NCBI RefSeq assembly: GCF_036199905.1
Contig: NZ_CP108109.1
Coordinates: 4,449,501-4,513,500 of the forward strand
Direction: 5' to 3'
Origin: Streptomyces sp. NBC_00223
Lineage (GTDB): Bacteria; Actinomycetota; Actinomycetes; Streptomycetales; Streptomycetaceae
DNA: 64,000 nt
Position 1 is the first letter of the stretch, and every line of letters starts with the position of its first letter. The translations under genes and the position numbers were made by a program. The notes beneath the pieces were generated by a model, which was not told the origin of the DNA, did no database searches, and saw only the letters and a list, made by a program, of their open reading frames with translations. This document shows, piece by piece, positions 33,965-48,327 of the stretch.

Positions 33965-34540
33965 GTGCTTCTCTCTGACAAGGACATCCGGACCGAGATC
34001 GACAACGGGCGCGTGCGCGTCGACCCCTACGAGGCGTCGATGGTGCAACCGTCCAGCATCGACGTACGGCTTGACCGGTTCTTCCGGGTGTTCGAGAACC
34101 ACCGGTATCCGCACATCGATCCGGCGGTGGAGCAGCCCGACCTGACGCGGCTGGTCGAACCGGAGGGGGATGACGCGTTCATCCTCCATCCGGGCGAGTT
34201 CGTGCTTGCGTCGACCTACGAGGTCATCAGTCTTCCGGATGACATCGCCTCGCGGCTGGAGGGGAAGTCGAGCCTCGGGCGGCTCGGGCTGCTCACGCAC
34301 TCGACCGCCGGCTTCATCGACCCCGGCTTCTCCGGCCACGTCACCCTGGAGCTGTCGAACGTGGCCACGCTGCCGATCAAGTTGTGGCCCGGTATGAAGA
34401 TCGGGCAGCTCTGCCTCTTCCGGCTCTCCTCGCCCGCGGAGTTCCCGTACGGCTCGCAGCGCTACGGCTCCCGGTACCAGGGCCAGCGCGGGCCGACGGC
34501 CTCCCGCTCGTTCCTCAACTTCCACCGTACGCAGGTCTGA
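33965..34540 (+). CDS. dcd: dCTP deaminase (housekeeping)
   Basis: 191 residues, full match to actinobacterial dCTP deaminase, which turns dCTP into dUTP or, in the bifunctional type, dUMP, for dTMP synthesis. Ser102, Ser103 and Arg106 of the GKSSLGR loop and Glu129 (VTLELSN) are all present, as is the C-terminal [14 protein letters not shown] lid. GTG 33965. It is the reference against which the four degenerate relatives in this window are judged. It stands alone between a small Cys-rich gene and a convergent membrane-protein gene. Confidence 0.97.
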   Translation: MLLSDKDIRTEIDNGRVRVDPYEASMVQPSSIDVRLDRFFRVFENHRYPHIDPAVEQPDLTRLVEPEGDDAFILHPGEFVLASTYEVISLPDDIASRLEGKSSLGRLGLLTHSTAGFIDPGFSGHVTLELSNVATLPIKLWPGMKIGQLCLFRLSSPAEFPYGSQRYGSRYQGQRGPTASRSFLNFHRTQV

Positions 34541-34672
34541 GGCCGCGGGGACGGGCCCGATCCGTACGCGGCCACGGATCCCGCCGCCTGGCCCCCACCA
34601 CCGACGCGCCGCCGCCAACGCGCGGTGCGAAGCCCAGCGCCGCGCCAAGCCCCGCGCCAGCCCCCGCCGCCC

Positions 34673-35632
34673 TCAGATCAGCGGCAGCTTGAACAGCATC
34701 AACAGCGCGACGAGTTGAATCGACGACGCCCCGAGCGCCTTGAACCACGGCAGGTCGTGGGACTTGCCCACCATCGACGTGAGCAGCGCCGCGCAGGCGA
34801 TCCAGGTGAGCCAGCCCAGCAGTTGGACGAAGCCGTTGCCGCCGCTCAGGAAGAGGGCGAAGAAGAGGCGCGGCGCGTCCGTCAGCGACGTGATCAGCAT
34901 TGCGAGGCCCACTGTGGGCGCCCAGGCGCCGTCGCCGCCGAGCTGGCGGGCCAGCGTGTTGGTCACCGCGCCGAGGGTCAGCCCGCACAGTACGACCGCC
35001 ACGCCCGTGGTGAGGACCCACGGAATGCTCGTGGCCAGCGTCGCGTTCAGGACGTCGCTGCGGGCGGCGTCGAAGCCGAAGACGGCGAGCAGACCGTAGA
35101 GGAATGTGACCGTGAGGGCGGGGCCCCACACCGCGTGGTCGCGCATCTGCCAGAAGGTGCGGCCGGGGTTGCGTATCAGGCCGGTCAGCAGCTGCTTCCA
35201 GTGCAGCCGGGGGCCGGCGGGCGGCGCGGACGCCTGGCCCGCGCGGTACGTGGCCACGTTGTCGCCGCCGAAGGGGTACGCGTCCTGGCCGGCCTGCGGG
35301 TCCACGAGCGAGGCGTCGCCCATGGTGAAGGCCCGGGTATGGCCGGGGGAGTCGTGGTACGGGGGCGCGGGTGTCGGCGCGCCGATGTACTCGGGCTCGC
35401 CGGTGGGCGGATGACCGCCCGGGTGCCCGGCGCCCTGCGGCCCGGCCCCGTACGGCCCCTGCGGCCCGCCGCCGTACGCACCAGCGCCCTGCGAGCCGCC
35501 GCCGTACGCGCCAGAGGCCCCGTACGGCCCCTGTCCGCCAGGTGACCCCTGCGGTCCCGAAAACCCCTGCTGCCCGTGACGTGGCGGGTAACCGCCCCCG
35601 CCGTCGCCCTCGCGATTCCTGAAACCTGCCAC
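34673..35632 (-). CDS. Yip1-domain membrane protein with Gly/Pro-rich N-terminus
   Basis: 319 residues. The first ~150 are a disordered Gly/Pro/Gln/Tyr-rich region (repeats like GGPQGPYGAG). The rest is membrane protein: about five hydrophobic helices (ALTVTFLYGLLAVFGFDA, STSIPWVLTTGVAVVLCG, GWLTWIACAALLTSMV, VALLMLFKLPLI), with WKQLLTGLIRNPGRTFWQMRD before the first, as in Yip1-domain proteins. GTG 35632 is chosen to exclude a low-complexity leader. Function unknown. It is convergent with dcd. Confidence 0.75.
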   Translation of the reverse strand: MAGFRNREGDGGGGYPPRHGQQGFSGPQGSPGGQGPYGASGAYGGGSQGAGAYGGGPQGPYGAGPQGAGHPGGHPPTGEPEYIGAPTPAPPYHDSPGHTRAFTMGDASLVDPQAGQDAYPFGGDNVATYRAGQASAPPAGPRLHWKQLLTGLIRNPGRTFWQMRDHAVWGPALTVTFLYGLLAVFGFDAARSDVLNATLATSIPWVLTTGVAVVLCGLTLGAVTNTLARQLGGDGAWAPTVGLAMLITSLTDAPRLFFALFLSGGNGFVQLLGWLTWIACAALLTSMVGKSHDLPWFKALGASSIQLVALLMLFKLPLI

Positions 35633-35859
35633 GCCTTCGAACGTACCTGCTGGGCCCCGGCGCCGGGCCGTACCCCCGTACGGAAGGGGTCCATTGCTGC
35701 CAACCTGTGACACGTCCCGGCTGCCCCAGGCCGGGCGCCTCTCTGGAGGACCCGGGAGGTGCCCGCGCACGCCTCCCGCGCGCCGAAAGCCACCACGTAC
35801 GCCCCCCAGGCCCTGGCGCGAGCCCCCGACAAGCCCCCGAGTGCCCGACGCGAGCCCCC

Positions 35860-36060
35860 GAAGCCCCGCCCCCGCGCCCGGGCGTGAGCCCCCCGCGCCC
35901 GCTCCCGGGCCCGAAGCCCCGCGCCCGCGCCCGCTCCCGGGCCCGAAGCCCCGCGCCCGCGCCCGCTCCCGGGCCCGAAGCCCCGCGCCCGCGCCCGGGC
36001 CCGGAGCCCCGCGCCCGCCCCCGACCCCCTACCCCCCGACCCCCTACCCCCCGACCCCCT
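35860..36060. repeat. GC-rich degenerate tandem repeats in intergenic DNA
   Basis: The 411-bp gap between the Yip1 gene and the Fe-S gene holds about three ~36-bp units built from CGCGCCCGCTCCCGGGCC and, next to the Fe-S stop codon, three CCCCGACCCCCTA(C) units. Open frames across it are compositional. It may act as terminator or be slippage-prone filler. Confidence 0.75.
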
Positions 36061-38290
36061 CCGCCACAACCCCCGCCGCCTCCGGCGCCCGCACGGAGTC
36101 CAGCAGCAGCTGCGCGACATCGACCACCTGGACCGACTCCTTCGCGGTGCCCTCGTTCTTCCTGCCGTTGACGGAGTCGGTCAGCATCACCAGGCAGAAC
36201 GGGCACGCCGTCGAGACGATGTCCGGGTCGAGGGAGAGCGCCTCGTCGACCCGCTCGTTGTTGATGCGCTTGCCGATCCGCTCCTCCATCCACATCCGGG
36301 CGCCGCCCGCGCCGCAGCAGAAGCCGCGCTCCTTGTGGCGGTGCATCTCCTCGTTCCGCAGCCCCGGCACCTTGGCGATGATCTCGCGCGGCGGTGTGTA
36401 GACCTTGTTGTGCCGGCCCAGGTAGCAGGGGTCGTGGTACGTGATCAGGCCCTCGACCGGGGTGACCGGGACGAGCCTGCCGTCGTCGACCAGGCGCTGG
36501 AGCAGCTGGGTGTGGTGGATGACCTCGTACTCGCCGCCGAGCTGCGGGTACTCGTTGGCGATGGTGTTGAAGCAGTGCGGGCAGGTGGCGACGATCTTCT
36601 TCGACGCCTTGGGCTTGCGGCTGGACGGGTCCTCGTCGTCCTCGCCGAAGGCCATGTTGAGCATGGCCACGTTCTCCTGGCCGAGCTGCTGGAAGAGGAA
36701 TTCGTTTCCTAGGCGGCGAGCCGAGTCACCCGTGCAGTTCTCGTCGCCGCCCATGATCGCGAACTTCACGCCCGCGATGTGCAGCAGCTCGGCGAATGCC
36801 TTGGTGGTCTTCTTGGCCCGGTCCTCGAGGGAGCCCGCGCAGCCGACCCAGTACAGGTACTCGACCTCGCTCAGGTCCTCGATGTCCTCGCCGACCACCG
36901 GCACCTCGAAGTCGACTTCCTTCACCCACGCCAGGCGCTGCTTCTTCGGCAGGCCCCACGGGTTGCCCTTCTTCTCCAGGTTCTTGAGCATCGTGCCCGC
37001 CTCGGAGGGGAACGACGACTCGATCATCACCTGGTAGCGGCGCATGTCCACGATGTGGTCGACGTGTTCGATGTCGACCGGGCACTGCTCGACGCAGGCG
37101 CCGCAGGTGGTGCACGACCACAGGACGTCCGGGTCGATGACGCCGTTCTCCTCCATGGTGCCGATCAGCGGGCGCTCGGCCTCGGCGAGCGCGGCCGCGG
37201 GCACGTCCGCGAGCTGCTCGGGGGTCCCGGTCTCCTCGCCCTCGGCGTTCTTGCCGCCGCCGGCCAGCAGATAGGGCGCCTTGGCGTGCGCGTGGTCGCG
37301 CAGCGACATGATGAGCAGCTTGGGGGAGAGCGGCTTGCCGGTGTTCCAGGCGGGGCACTGCGACTGGCAGCGGCCGCACTCGGTGCAGGTGGAGAAGTCG
37401 AGGATGCCCTTCCAGGAGAAGTGCTCGACCTGGGAGACGCCGAACTGGTCGTCCTCGCCCGGGTCCTCGAAGTCGATCGGCACTCCGCCGCTGACCATCG
37501 GCTGGAGCGGGCCGAGCGCGACCGGGCCGGTGGCCTCGCGCTTGAACCAGATGTTGAAGAACGCGAGGAAGCGGTGCCAGGCGACACCCATGTTGGTGTT
37601 CAGACCGAGCACGATCGCCCAGATCATGGTGACGCCGAGCTTGATCATCGCGGTCGCGTAGACGATGTTCTGGAGGGTGCCGATGTGCAGTCCGCGGAAG
37701 GCGGCCACCAATGGGTACGAGGCGAAGTACGCGGCCTCGTAGTGGCCGACCCCGTGCAGGGCGCCCTCCAGGCCGCGAAGTGTGAGGATCGCCAGTCCGA
37801 TGATCAGCACCACGTATTCGACGAAGTACGCCTGCCAGGCCGTCGAACCGGCGAAGCGCGACTTGCGGCCCGCGCGGGAGGGCAGGTTGAGCAGCCGGAT
37901 CACGATCAGGGTGAGGATGCCGAGTGTGGTGAAGGTGGCGATGAACTCGGTGTAGACCTCGTACGGCAGCCAGGTCCCGATCGCCGGGAGAATCCAGTCG
38001 GCCTTGAAGAGCTGCCCGTACGCGTTGACGATCGTCAGGCCCAGGGTGAGGAAGCCGACCGCCACGAACCAGTGGGCGACGCCGACGATCCCCCACTTGT
38101 TCATCCGGGTGTGGCCGACGAACTCCCTGGTCAGCGTCTTGGTGCGCGCTACGGGATCATTGCGGCGGGCACCCTCGGGCACCGGCTGGCCGAGCCGCAC
38201 GAACCGGTAGATCCGCGCGACGGCGCGGCTGATCAGGGCGACACCGACCGCGGTGAGGACCAGCGACACGATGATCGCGGCGAGTTGCAT
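36044..38290 (-). CDS. Membrane-bound Fe-S oxidoreductase (heterodisulfide-reductase-like)
   Basis: 748 residues. Five or six N-terminal transmembrane helices (residues ~1-250) form a cytochrome-b/NarI-like part. Two 4Fe-4S motifs follow: CTECGRCQSQCP and CTTCGACVEQCP. The C-terminal half carries two CCG-type cysteine-rich domains (WVGCAGSLEDRA; CPHCFNTIANEYP; GFCCGAGGARMW), as in HdrD/glycolate oxidase GlpC-type proteins. Streptomyces all carry this gene; it probably passes electrons between the quinone pool and a cytosolic partner. ATG 38290 begins a clean membrane helix. The downstream end is adjacent to tandem repeats. Confidence 0.88.
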   Translation of the reverse strand: MQLAAIIVSLVLTAVGVALISRAVARIYRFVRLGQPVPEGARRNDPVARTKTLTREFVGHTRMNKWGIVGVAHWFVAVGFLTLGLTIVNAYGQLFKADWILPAIGTWLPYEVYTEFIATFTTLGILTLIVIRLLNLPSRAGRKSRFAGSTAWQAYFVEYVVLIIGLAILTLRGLEGALHGVGHYEAAYFASYPLVAAFRGLHIGTLQNIVYATAMIKLGVTMIWAIVLGLNTNMGVAWHRFLAFFNIWFKREATGPVALGPLQPMVSGGVPIDFEDPGEDDQFGVSQVEHFSWKGILDFSTCTECGRCQSQCPAWNTGKPLSPKLLIMSLRDHAHAKAPYLLAGGGKNAEGEETGTPEQLADVPAAALAEAERPLIGTMEENGVIDPDVLWSCTTCGACVEQCPVDIEHVDHIVDMRRYQVMIESSFPSEAGTMLKNLEKKGNPWGLPKKQRLAWVKEVDFEVPVVGEDIEDLSEVEYLYWVGCAGSLEDRAKKTTKAFAELLHIAGVKFAIMGGDENCTGDSARRLGNEFLFQQLGQENVAMLNMAFGEDDEDPSSRKPKASKKIVATCPHCFNTIANEYPQLGGEYEVIHHTQLLQRLVDDGRLVPVTPVEGLITYHDPCYLGRHNKVYTPPREIIAKVPGLRNEEMHRHKERGFCCGAGGARMWMEERIGKRINNERVDEALSLDPDIVSTACPFCLVMLTDSVNGRKNEGTAKESVQVVDVAQLLLDSVRAPEAAGVVAEGVGG

Positions 38291-38626
38291 GAGGGCTCCT
38301 CGGGCCTGCACGAGCTGAGGCGTATAAAGGTACTAAGCGGTAACTTAATCTGGTCTTGGCTGGAGGTTACCCGGGAACAGCGGGCCCATAAAGGCGCGTC
38401 ACTGGTGATCTGTGTCGCGCGTCGCACAGCTTGCGGACAGCATGGGTACGGCGGCCGCGGCGGCTTTCGTACGGCGGTCGCTCGCCCTCCGGCCCCATGC
38501 GGGTCCCTGTCGGCGGCCACATCGGGACCTCGGCCGTCCCTCGCGCCCCCGCCGCCCCTTTCGCCTCCTGGCGGCGAGCCGCCCGACGGGTTGAGGGCGC
38601 GTGATGCGTCCCTGTCACGCCGCTAA

Positions 38627-38647
38627 GTTGAGTCCATCCGACTCATG
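38627..38647. promoter_or_regulatory. HAIR operator 1 upstream of dnaK (imperfect)
   Basis: GTTGAGT-N7-ACTCATG, matching the HspR-associated inverted repeat CTTGAGT-N7-ACTCAAG at 12 of 14 positions. It lies ~70 bp before the dnaK start. HspR encoded at 42494 should bind here. Confidence 0.85.
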
Positions 38648-38651
38648 TCAA

Positions 38652-41251
<2,600 letters not shown>

Positions 41252-41286
41252 CGGTGGGGAAGTGACGGAGAGGAGGGACGTCGAGG

Positions 41287-42489
41287 ATGAGCGTCAGTAG
41301 GGACCTGCTCGAAAAGGACCTGTACAAGGTCCTCGGCGTCCCCAAGGACGCCACTGACGCGGAGATCAAGAAGGCGTACCGGAAGCTCGCCCGCGAGTTC
41401 CACCCGGACGCCAACAAGGGCGACGCGAAGGCCGAGGAGCGCTTCAAGGAGATCTCCGAGGCCAATGACGTCCTCTCCGACACCAAGCGGCGCAAGGAGT
41501 ACGACGAGGGCCGCGCGCTGTTCGGCAACGGCGGATTCCGCCCGGGGCCGGGCGCGGGCGGCGGCACCGGCGGCTTCAACTTCGACCTGGGCGACCTCTT
41601 CGGCGGCGCCCAGGGCCCCGGCGGCACGACCACCACGGGCGGCCAGGGCGGCGGCTTCGGCGGCGGTCTCGGCGACGTCTTCGGCGGGCTGTTCAACCGC
41701 GGCGGCGGGGGCACCCGGGTGCAGCCGCGCCGCGGTCAGGACATCGAGTCCGAGGTGACGCTCAGCTTCACCGAGGCGGTGGACGGGGCCACGGTCCCGC
41801 TGCGGATGTCCAGCCAGGCACCCTGCAAGGCGTGCTCGGGCACCGGCGACCGCAACGGCACCCCGCGGGTCTGCCCGACCTGTGTCGGCACCGGGCAGGT
41901 CTCGCGCGGCGGCGGTGGCGGCTTCTCCCTCACCGACCCGTGCGTGGACTGTAAGGGCCGCGGTCTGATCGCGGAGAACCCGTGCGAGATCTGCCACGGC
42001 AGCGGCCGGGCGAAGAGCTCGCGCACGATGCAGGTCCGTATCCCCGCCGGGGTCACCGACGGGCAGCGGATCAGGCTGCGCGGTAAGGGCGCTCCCGGTG
42101 AGCGCGGCGGGCCGGCCGGTGATCTGTACGTCGTCGTGCACGTCGGACGGCATCCGGTCTTCGGCCGCAAGGACGCGAATCTCACCGTGACGGTGCCGGT
42201 CTCCTACGCCGAGGCGGCGCTCGGCGGCGAGATCAAGGTGCCGACCCTCGGCGGTCCTTCGGTCACGCTGAAGCTGCCCGCGGGCACGCCCAACGGCCGT
42301 ACGCTGCGCGCCCGCGGCAAGGGCGCGGTGCGCAAGGACGGCTCCCGGGGCGATCTGCTGGTCACCGTCGAGGTGACGGTGCCGGCGAAGACCGAGGGCA
42401 AGGCGCTCGACGCGCTGGAGGCGTACCGGGAAGCGACCGCGGAGTTCGACCCGCGGGCGGAGCTGTTCAAGGCCGCAAAGGGAGCGTGA
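41287..42489 (+). CDS. dnaJ: Co-chaperone DnaJ
   Basis: 400 residues, type I Hsp40. The J-domain (residues 10-75) contains the HPD motif (EFHPDANKG). A Gly/Phe-rich linker follows, then four Cys-rich zinc repeats (CKACSGTG, CPTCVGTG, CVDCKGRG, CEICHGSG) and the C-terminal peptide-binding domain. It stimulates DnaK ATPase. It lies 35 bp after grpE and 4 bp before hspR. Confidence 0.98.
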   Translation: MSVSRDLLEKDLYKVLGVPKDATDAEIKKAYRKLAREFHPDANKGDAKAEERFKEISEANDVLSDTKRRKEYDEGRALFGNGGFRPGPGAGGGTGGFNFDLGDLFGGAQGPGGTTTTGGQGGGFGGGLGDVFGGLFNRGGGGTRVQPRRGQDIESEVTLSFTEAVDGATVPLRMSSQAPCKACSGTGDRNGTPRVCPTCVGTGQVSRGGGGGFSLTDPCVDCKGRGLIAENPCEICHGSGRAKSSRTMQVRIPAGVTDGQRIRLRGKGAPGERGGPAGDLYVVVHVGRHPVFGRKDANLTVTVPVSYAEAALGGEIKVPTLGGPSVTLKLPAGTPNGRTLRARGKGAVRKDGSRGDLLVTVEVTVPAKTEGKALDALEAYREATAEFDPRAELFKAAKGA

Positions 42490-42493
42490 ACGG

Positions 42494-42982
42494 ATGAGCA
42501 TCGACGGCCGTGTCGGGGGTGGCGGCCCCCGCGGACCCCGCGGTCCCGGCGGGCGCAACCCGTACCAGCTGACCGAGGAGTCCCCGGTCTACGTCATCTC
42601 GGTGGCGGCGGAGCTGTCCGGGCTGCACCCGCAGACACTGCGTCAGTACGACCGCCTCGGACTGGTCTCCCCGGACCGCACGGCCGGCCGGGGCCGGCGT
42701 TACTCGGCCCGTGACATCCAGCAGTTGCGCGAGGTCCAGCGCCTCTCGCAGGACGAGGGCATCAACCTGGCGGGTATCAAGCGGATCATCGAACTGGAGA
42801 ACCAGGTCGCCGCGCTCCAGGCCCGGGTCGCCGAGTTGTCCGCCGCCGTCGAGGGCGCCGCCGCTGTCATCCAGCAGCGCGAGGCGGCCGTCCACGCGTC
42901 CTATCGTCGCGATCTGGTTCCGTACCAGGACGTCCAGCACACCAGTGCTCTCGTCGTCTGGCGGCCGAAGCGCGACGGCTGA
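42494..42982 (+). CDS. hspR: Heat-shock repressor HspR (MerR family)
   Basis: 162 residues. The MerR-type DNA-binding domain is at ~28-95 (YVISVAAELSGLHPQTLRQYDRLGLVSPDR, YSARDIQQLREVQRL), followed by a coiled coil. With DnaK as co-repressor it binds HAIR sites; three such sites are in this window (two at dnaK, one at clpB). ATG 42494 follows dnaJ closely, so repressor and chaperones form a feedback loop. Confidence 0.97.
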   Translation: MSIDGRVGGGGPRGPRGPGGRNPYQLTEESPVYVISVAAELSGLHPQTLRQYDRLGLVSPDRTAGRGRRYSARDIQQLREVQRLSQDEGINLAGIKRIIELENQVAALQARVAELSAAVEGAAAVIQQREAAVHASYRRDLVPYQDVQHTSALVVWRPKRDG

Positions 42983-43020
42983 CGTCGGCGCCTTCTGCCG
43001 CGACCGCTCGCTCACACGCG

Positions 43021-43053
43021 AAGACCGCCACCCGATCGGGTGGCGGTCTTTTC
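43021..43053 (+). terminator. Rho-independent terminator of the dnaK operon
   Basis: AAGACCGCCACCC-GATC-GGGTGGCGGTCTT is a perfect 13-bp stem with a TTTT tail, 39 bp after the hspR stop. Confidence 0.97.
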
Positions 43054-43497
43054 GCGTCCATGGGTGCGATCGGTGGCCTGCCGGCGGGGACAGGGCCGGT
43101 GCTCCCGGGACGGGTGACCCCCGGTATCCGGTCGGCCCCACCCCATGGGGCAACGCCCCAAAGGGGCGCGAGGAACTGCGCGCGCAACCACACACCGGCC
43201 GGTGGCCCGGATACGACCGCAAGGGGCTGGGCCGGCGGCCACGTGCCCGCACACCGTGGCCGGCCGCGCAGTTCCTCCCCCAGGCTTCGCCCGGGGGTAC
43301 CCCCAGCACTCCTAACGGGGCCGCCCCCACCAGCCGGCACCCAAGAACACCCGGCGAGGCCGGCACCGGACCGGTCGGCGTGACACCACGGATCGCGGCC
43401 GGGGCGCGGGTCGCGCGGCCCCCGGCCCGGCCGGACGGCCCGCCGCCGCCCGGCCGGGAGGGCCGCCGTCGGTCACGGCCCGTAAAAGCGGCCCCGC
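43054..43497. other. Intergenic GC-rich region with inverted repeats, no gene
   Basis: 444 bp between the hspR terminator and the convergent flavin/F420 enzyme gene. It contains GAGGAACTGCGCGCG at ~43170 and its near-complement CCGCGCAGTTCCTCCCCC at ~43260, an inverted-repeat pair of a type often seen in Streptomyces intergenic DNA. Open frames here are compositional. Promoter-like elements are not evident. Confidence 0.6.
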
Positions 43498-43905
43498 TCA
43501 GGCGTTGCCCATGGCCCGGGTGAGCGCGATCTCGATGACGATGCGGTCCGGGTTCGGCTGCGGGGTGCGGTCGTAGCGCTCGGCGTAGCGGCGTACGGCG
43601 TCGGCGATGCGCTCGGGGTCCTCCGAGACGGTGGCGAGCCCTTCGAGCGTGGCCCACTTGCCGCGTTCGACCTGGCAGACGGCGACCGGAGCGCCGGCCG
43701 GGCCCGCCGCCCGTACGTGCGCGGCTTTCGCGCTGCCGGTGTTGGTGATGACCCGGGCGAGTCCGGCCTCCGGGTCGTAGGTGACGCCCACCGGGACGAC
43801 GTGCGGGGTGCCGTCGGGGCGGTGCGTGGTCAGGGTGCACAGGTGGTACTCACGCCAGAACGCGAGATAGCCGGGCTCGGGGGAGCGGGGGTCACGGGGT
43901 GCCAT
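43498..43905 (-). CDS. Pyridoxamine-5'-phosphate-oxidase-like (F420/FMN split-barrel) protein
   Basis: 135 residues, split-barrel flavin-binding fold: YLAFWREYHLCTLTTHRPDG, HVVPVGVTYDPEAG, and a long C-terminal helix RIADAVRRYAERY. In actinobacteria such proteins are usually F420H2-dependent reductases or PPOX-type oxidases. ATG 43905 removes a Gly/Pro-rich extension arising from repeat DNA upstream. Single gene; substrate unknown. Confidence 0.8.
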   Translation of the reverse strand: MAPRDPRSPEPGYLAFWREYHLCTLTTHRPDGTPHVVPVGVTYDPEAGLARVITNTGSAKAAHVRAAGPAGAPVAVCQVERGKWATLEGLATVSEDPERIADAVRRYAERYDRTPQPNPDRIVIEIALTRAMGNA

Positions 43906-43919
43906 GGGGACGACGGTAG

Positions 43920-44070
43920 CCCAGCCCCCACCGGGCCCGGCAGCCCGGCCCCAGCCCCCACCGGGCCCGGCAGCCCGGCCGCTGTCGGCCACCCGCCCCC
44001 GCCGCCGGCCCCACCCGTCGAACCCGGTGACCCCGGCAAACCCGTCGAACCCGGTGACCCCGGCGACCCC
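43920..44070. repeat. Two short tandem repeats between genes
   Basis: A ~30-bp unit (CCAGCCCCCACCGGGCCCGGCA...) occurs twice at ~43921-43980, and a ~27-bp unit (CCCGTCGAACCCGGTGACCC...) occurs twice at ~44015-44070, just beyond the P450 stop. Both are non-coding in the chosen gene models and inflate overlapping open frames. Confidence 0.8.
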
Positions 44071-45297
44071 TCACCCCAGCCGCACCGGCAGCGCCGCGAC
44101 ACTGTTCCCGATGAACCCGGGCAGCGGCGGCAGCTCGTCGTCCGGCACGGCGAGCGTGAGCCCCGGATGGGCCGCGTACAGCGAGCGCAGCGCGATCACC
44201 GCTTCGAGCCTGGCCAGCGGCGCGCCCAGGCAGTAGTGGGCGCCGTGCCCGAAGGACAGATGCCGGGTCGCGGGCCGGGTGATGTCGAAGCGGTCGGCGT
44301 CGGGGCCGTACTCGCGCGGGTCGCGGCCCGCGGCGGCGTATCCGGCCAGTACAGGGACCCCGCGCGGGACGGTGACGCCGTCCACGACCAGGTCGGTCGT
44401 CGGGTAGCGGAACGGGAAGTTGGCCACGGGGCTGTCCCAGCGCAGCGTCTCCTCGACCACCGCGTCCCAGGACACCTCACCCGCGAGGACGAGCGCGAGC
44501 TGCCCGGGGTGGCCGCACAGGGCGCGTACCGCGTTGGTGATCAGGTTGAGGGTGGTCTCGTGCCCGGCGACGATCATCAGCAGCAGGGTGCCGGTCAGCT
44601 CCTCGTCGTTGAGCCGTTCGGCGCCGTCGTTCCGGTCCTCGTCGCGGGCGGCGATGAGCGCGCTGGTCAGATCGTCACCGGGGGCGGCACGGCGGTCCTG
44701 GACGACCCGGGCCAGTACGGCGTGGATCTCGCCCTGCGCGGCCATCGCGTCCTCGGCGGTGTTCGAGGTGCTGACCAGCCGGTGGGTGAGCGCGTGCAGC
44801 CGGTCGCGGTGGGCGAGGTCCACGCCGAGCAGCTCGCAGATCACCCCCATGGGGAGCGGATACGCGAAGTGCAGCCGCAGGTCCACCACGCCGTCGTCAT
44901 CGGTACGGCCGGGCAGCGCGGTGAGCAGGTCGCCGGTCAGCTGCTCGATCCAGGGGCGCATCGCGGCCACCCGGCGCGGGGTGAACGCCTTGGTGGCCAG
45001 ACCGCGCAGCCGCCGGTGGTCGTCACCGTCGGCGGTGGTCATGCCGTTGACCAGGGCGAACGCGTTCAGCTGCCATTGCCGCGGAATGCGGCCCTCCTGA
45101 AAGGCGGCGAAGTGGCGGGCGTTCTTGGCGACCTTCGGATCGGCGAGGAAGTCGCGCAGCTCCTGGTACCGGGAGATGATCATTCCGGGGACGCCGGCGG
45201 GCAGCAGCACCGGGCAGGCGGCCCCCGCCTCGCGCAGAGCGTCGGCGTCGGCGTGGACGGCGGCGCCGGACGGGTCCATGGGGTGCGCAGATGTCAT
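44071..45297 (-). CDS. Cytochrome P450 (CYP107-like)
   Basis: 408 residues. I-helix oxygen-binding IVAGHETT, K-helix EETLRW (ExxR) and haem loop FGHGAHYCLGAPLARLE with the Cys ligand are all intact. Soluble bacterial P450 that would need ferredoxin/ferredoxin reductase partners, none of which is adjacent. ATG 45297 is preferred; an in-frame GTG 12 bp upstream is possible. Divergent from clpB. Substrate unknown; such orphan P450s are common in Streptomyces. Confidence 0.93.
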   Translation of the reverse strand: MTSAHPMDPSGAAVHADADALREAGAACPVLLPAGVPGMIISRYQELRDFLADPKVAKNARHFAAFQEGRIPRQWQLNAFALVNGMTTADGDDHRRLRGLATKAFTPRRVAAMRPWIEQLTGDLLTALPGRTDDDGVVDLRLHFAYPLPMGVICELLGVDLAHRDRLHALTHRLVSTSNTAEDAMAAQGEIHAVLARVVQDRRAAPGDDLTSALIAARDEDRNDGAERLNDEELTGTLLLMIVAGHETTLNLITNAVRALCGHPGQLALVLAGEVSWDAVVEETLRWDSPVANFPFRYPTTDLVVDGVTVPRGVPVLAGYAAAGRDPREYGPDADRFDITRPATRHLSFGHGAHYCLGAPLARLEAVIALRSLYAAHPGLTLAVPDDELPPLPGFIGNSVAALPVRLG

Positions 45298-45494
45298 GGG
45301 AATCCTCACGAGCGGCGGACGTACGGCTACGGCTGCGGAGGTGCGGTGAACGGCGCGGGGGGAGGGTTCAACTCAGGTCATACCCGGCAGAGTTGAGGCA
45401 CGCATTCTCGCACCGCCGCCCTGAGTTCCTCAACGTTCATACAAAATTCCGCAGAACACGCCGTACGACCCTCCTGTTCGGCCCCCCAATCCGA

Positions 45495-45515
45495 CTTGAG
45501 TGGAATAGACTCAAC
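45495..45515. promoter_or_regulatory. HAIR operator upstream of clpB
   Basis: CTTGAGT-N7-ACTCAAC, one mismatch to the HspR consensus, 83 bp before the clpB start. It puts clpB in the HspR regulon with the dnaK operon. Confidence 0.92.
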
Positions 45516-45598
45516 TTGCTTCATGTTGCTGCAAGCAGGTCTACGGCAGGCGGTGGATCGAGCCGCCGGCCCCTGTGACGAAGGAGGAACCGACCCCC

Positions 45599-48214
<2,616 letters not shown>

Positions 48215-48327
48215 CGGCGGCACGGGCGGGACCCCGGACGTACACGACAGCGGTGTGCGGCCGGGGTTTCCCCACGCGGGTGCGGATGAGAGAGGATGGC
48301 AGGGAGACGTCACGAAGGGACTTCACG

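Noticed and set aside
35860..36060. CRISPR array
   Set aside because: The repeats are short, degenerate and without unique spacers; they are GC-rich slippage repeats. No cas genes are in the window.
36779..38626. A 615-codon open frame on the plus strand opposite the Fe-S oxidoreductase
   Set aside because: It is a high-GC antisense shadow: the minus-strand gene has full domain matches and the antisense product is low-complexity His/Glu/Gly with no family.
43060..43490. Genes in the region after the hspR terminator
   Set aside because: Open frames on both strands are low-complexity Pro/Gly/Arg and follow inverted repeats; no ribosome site or family match.
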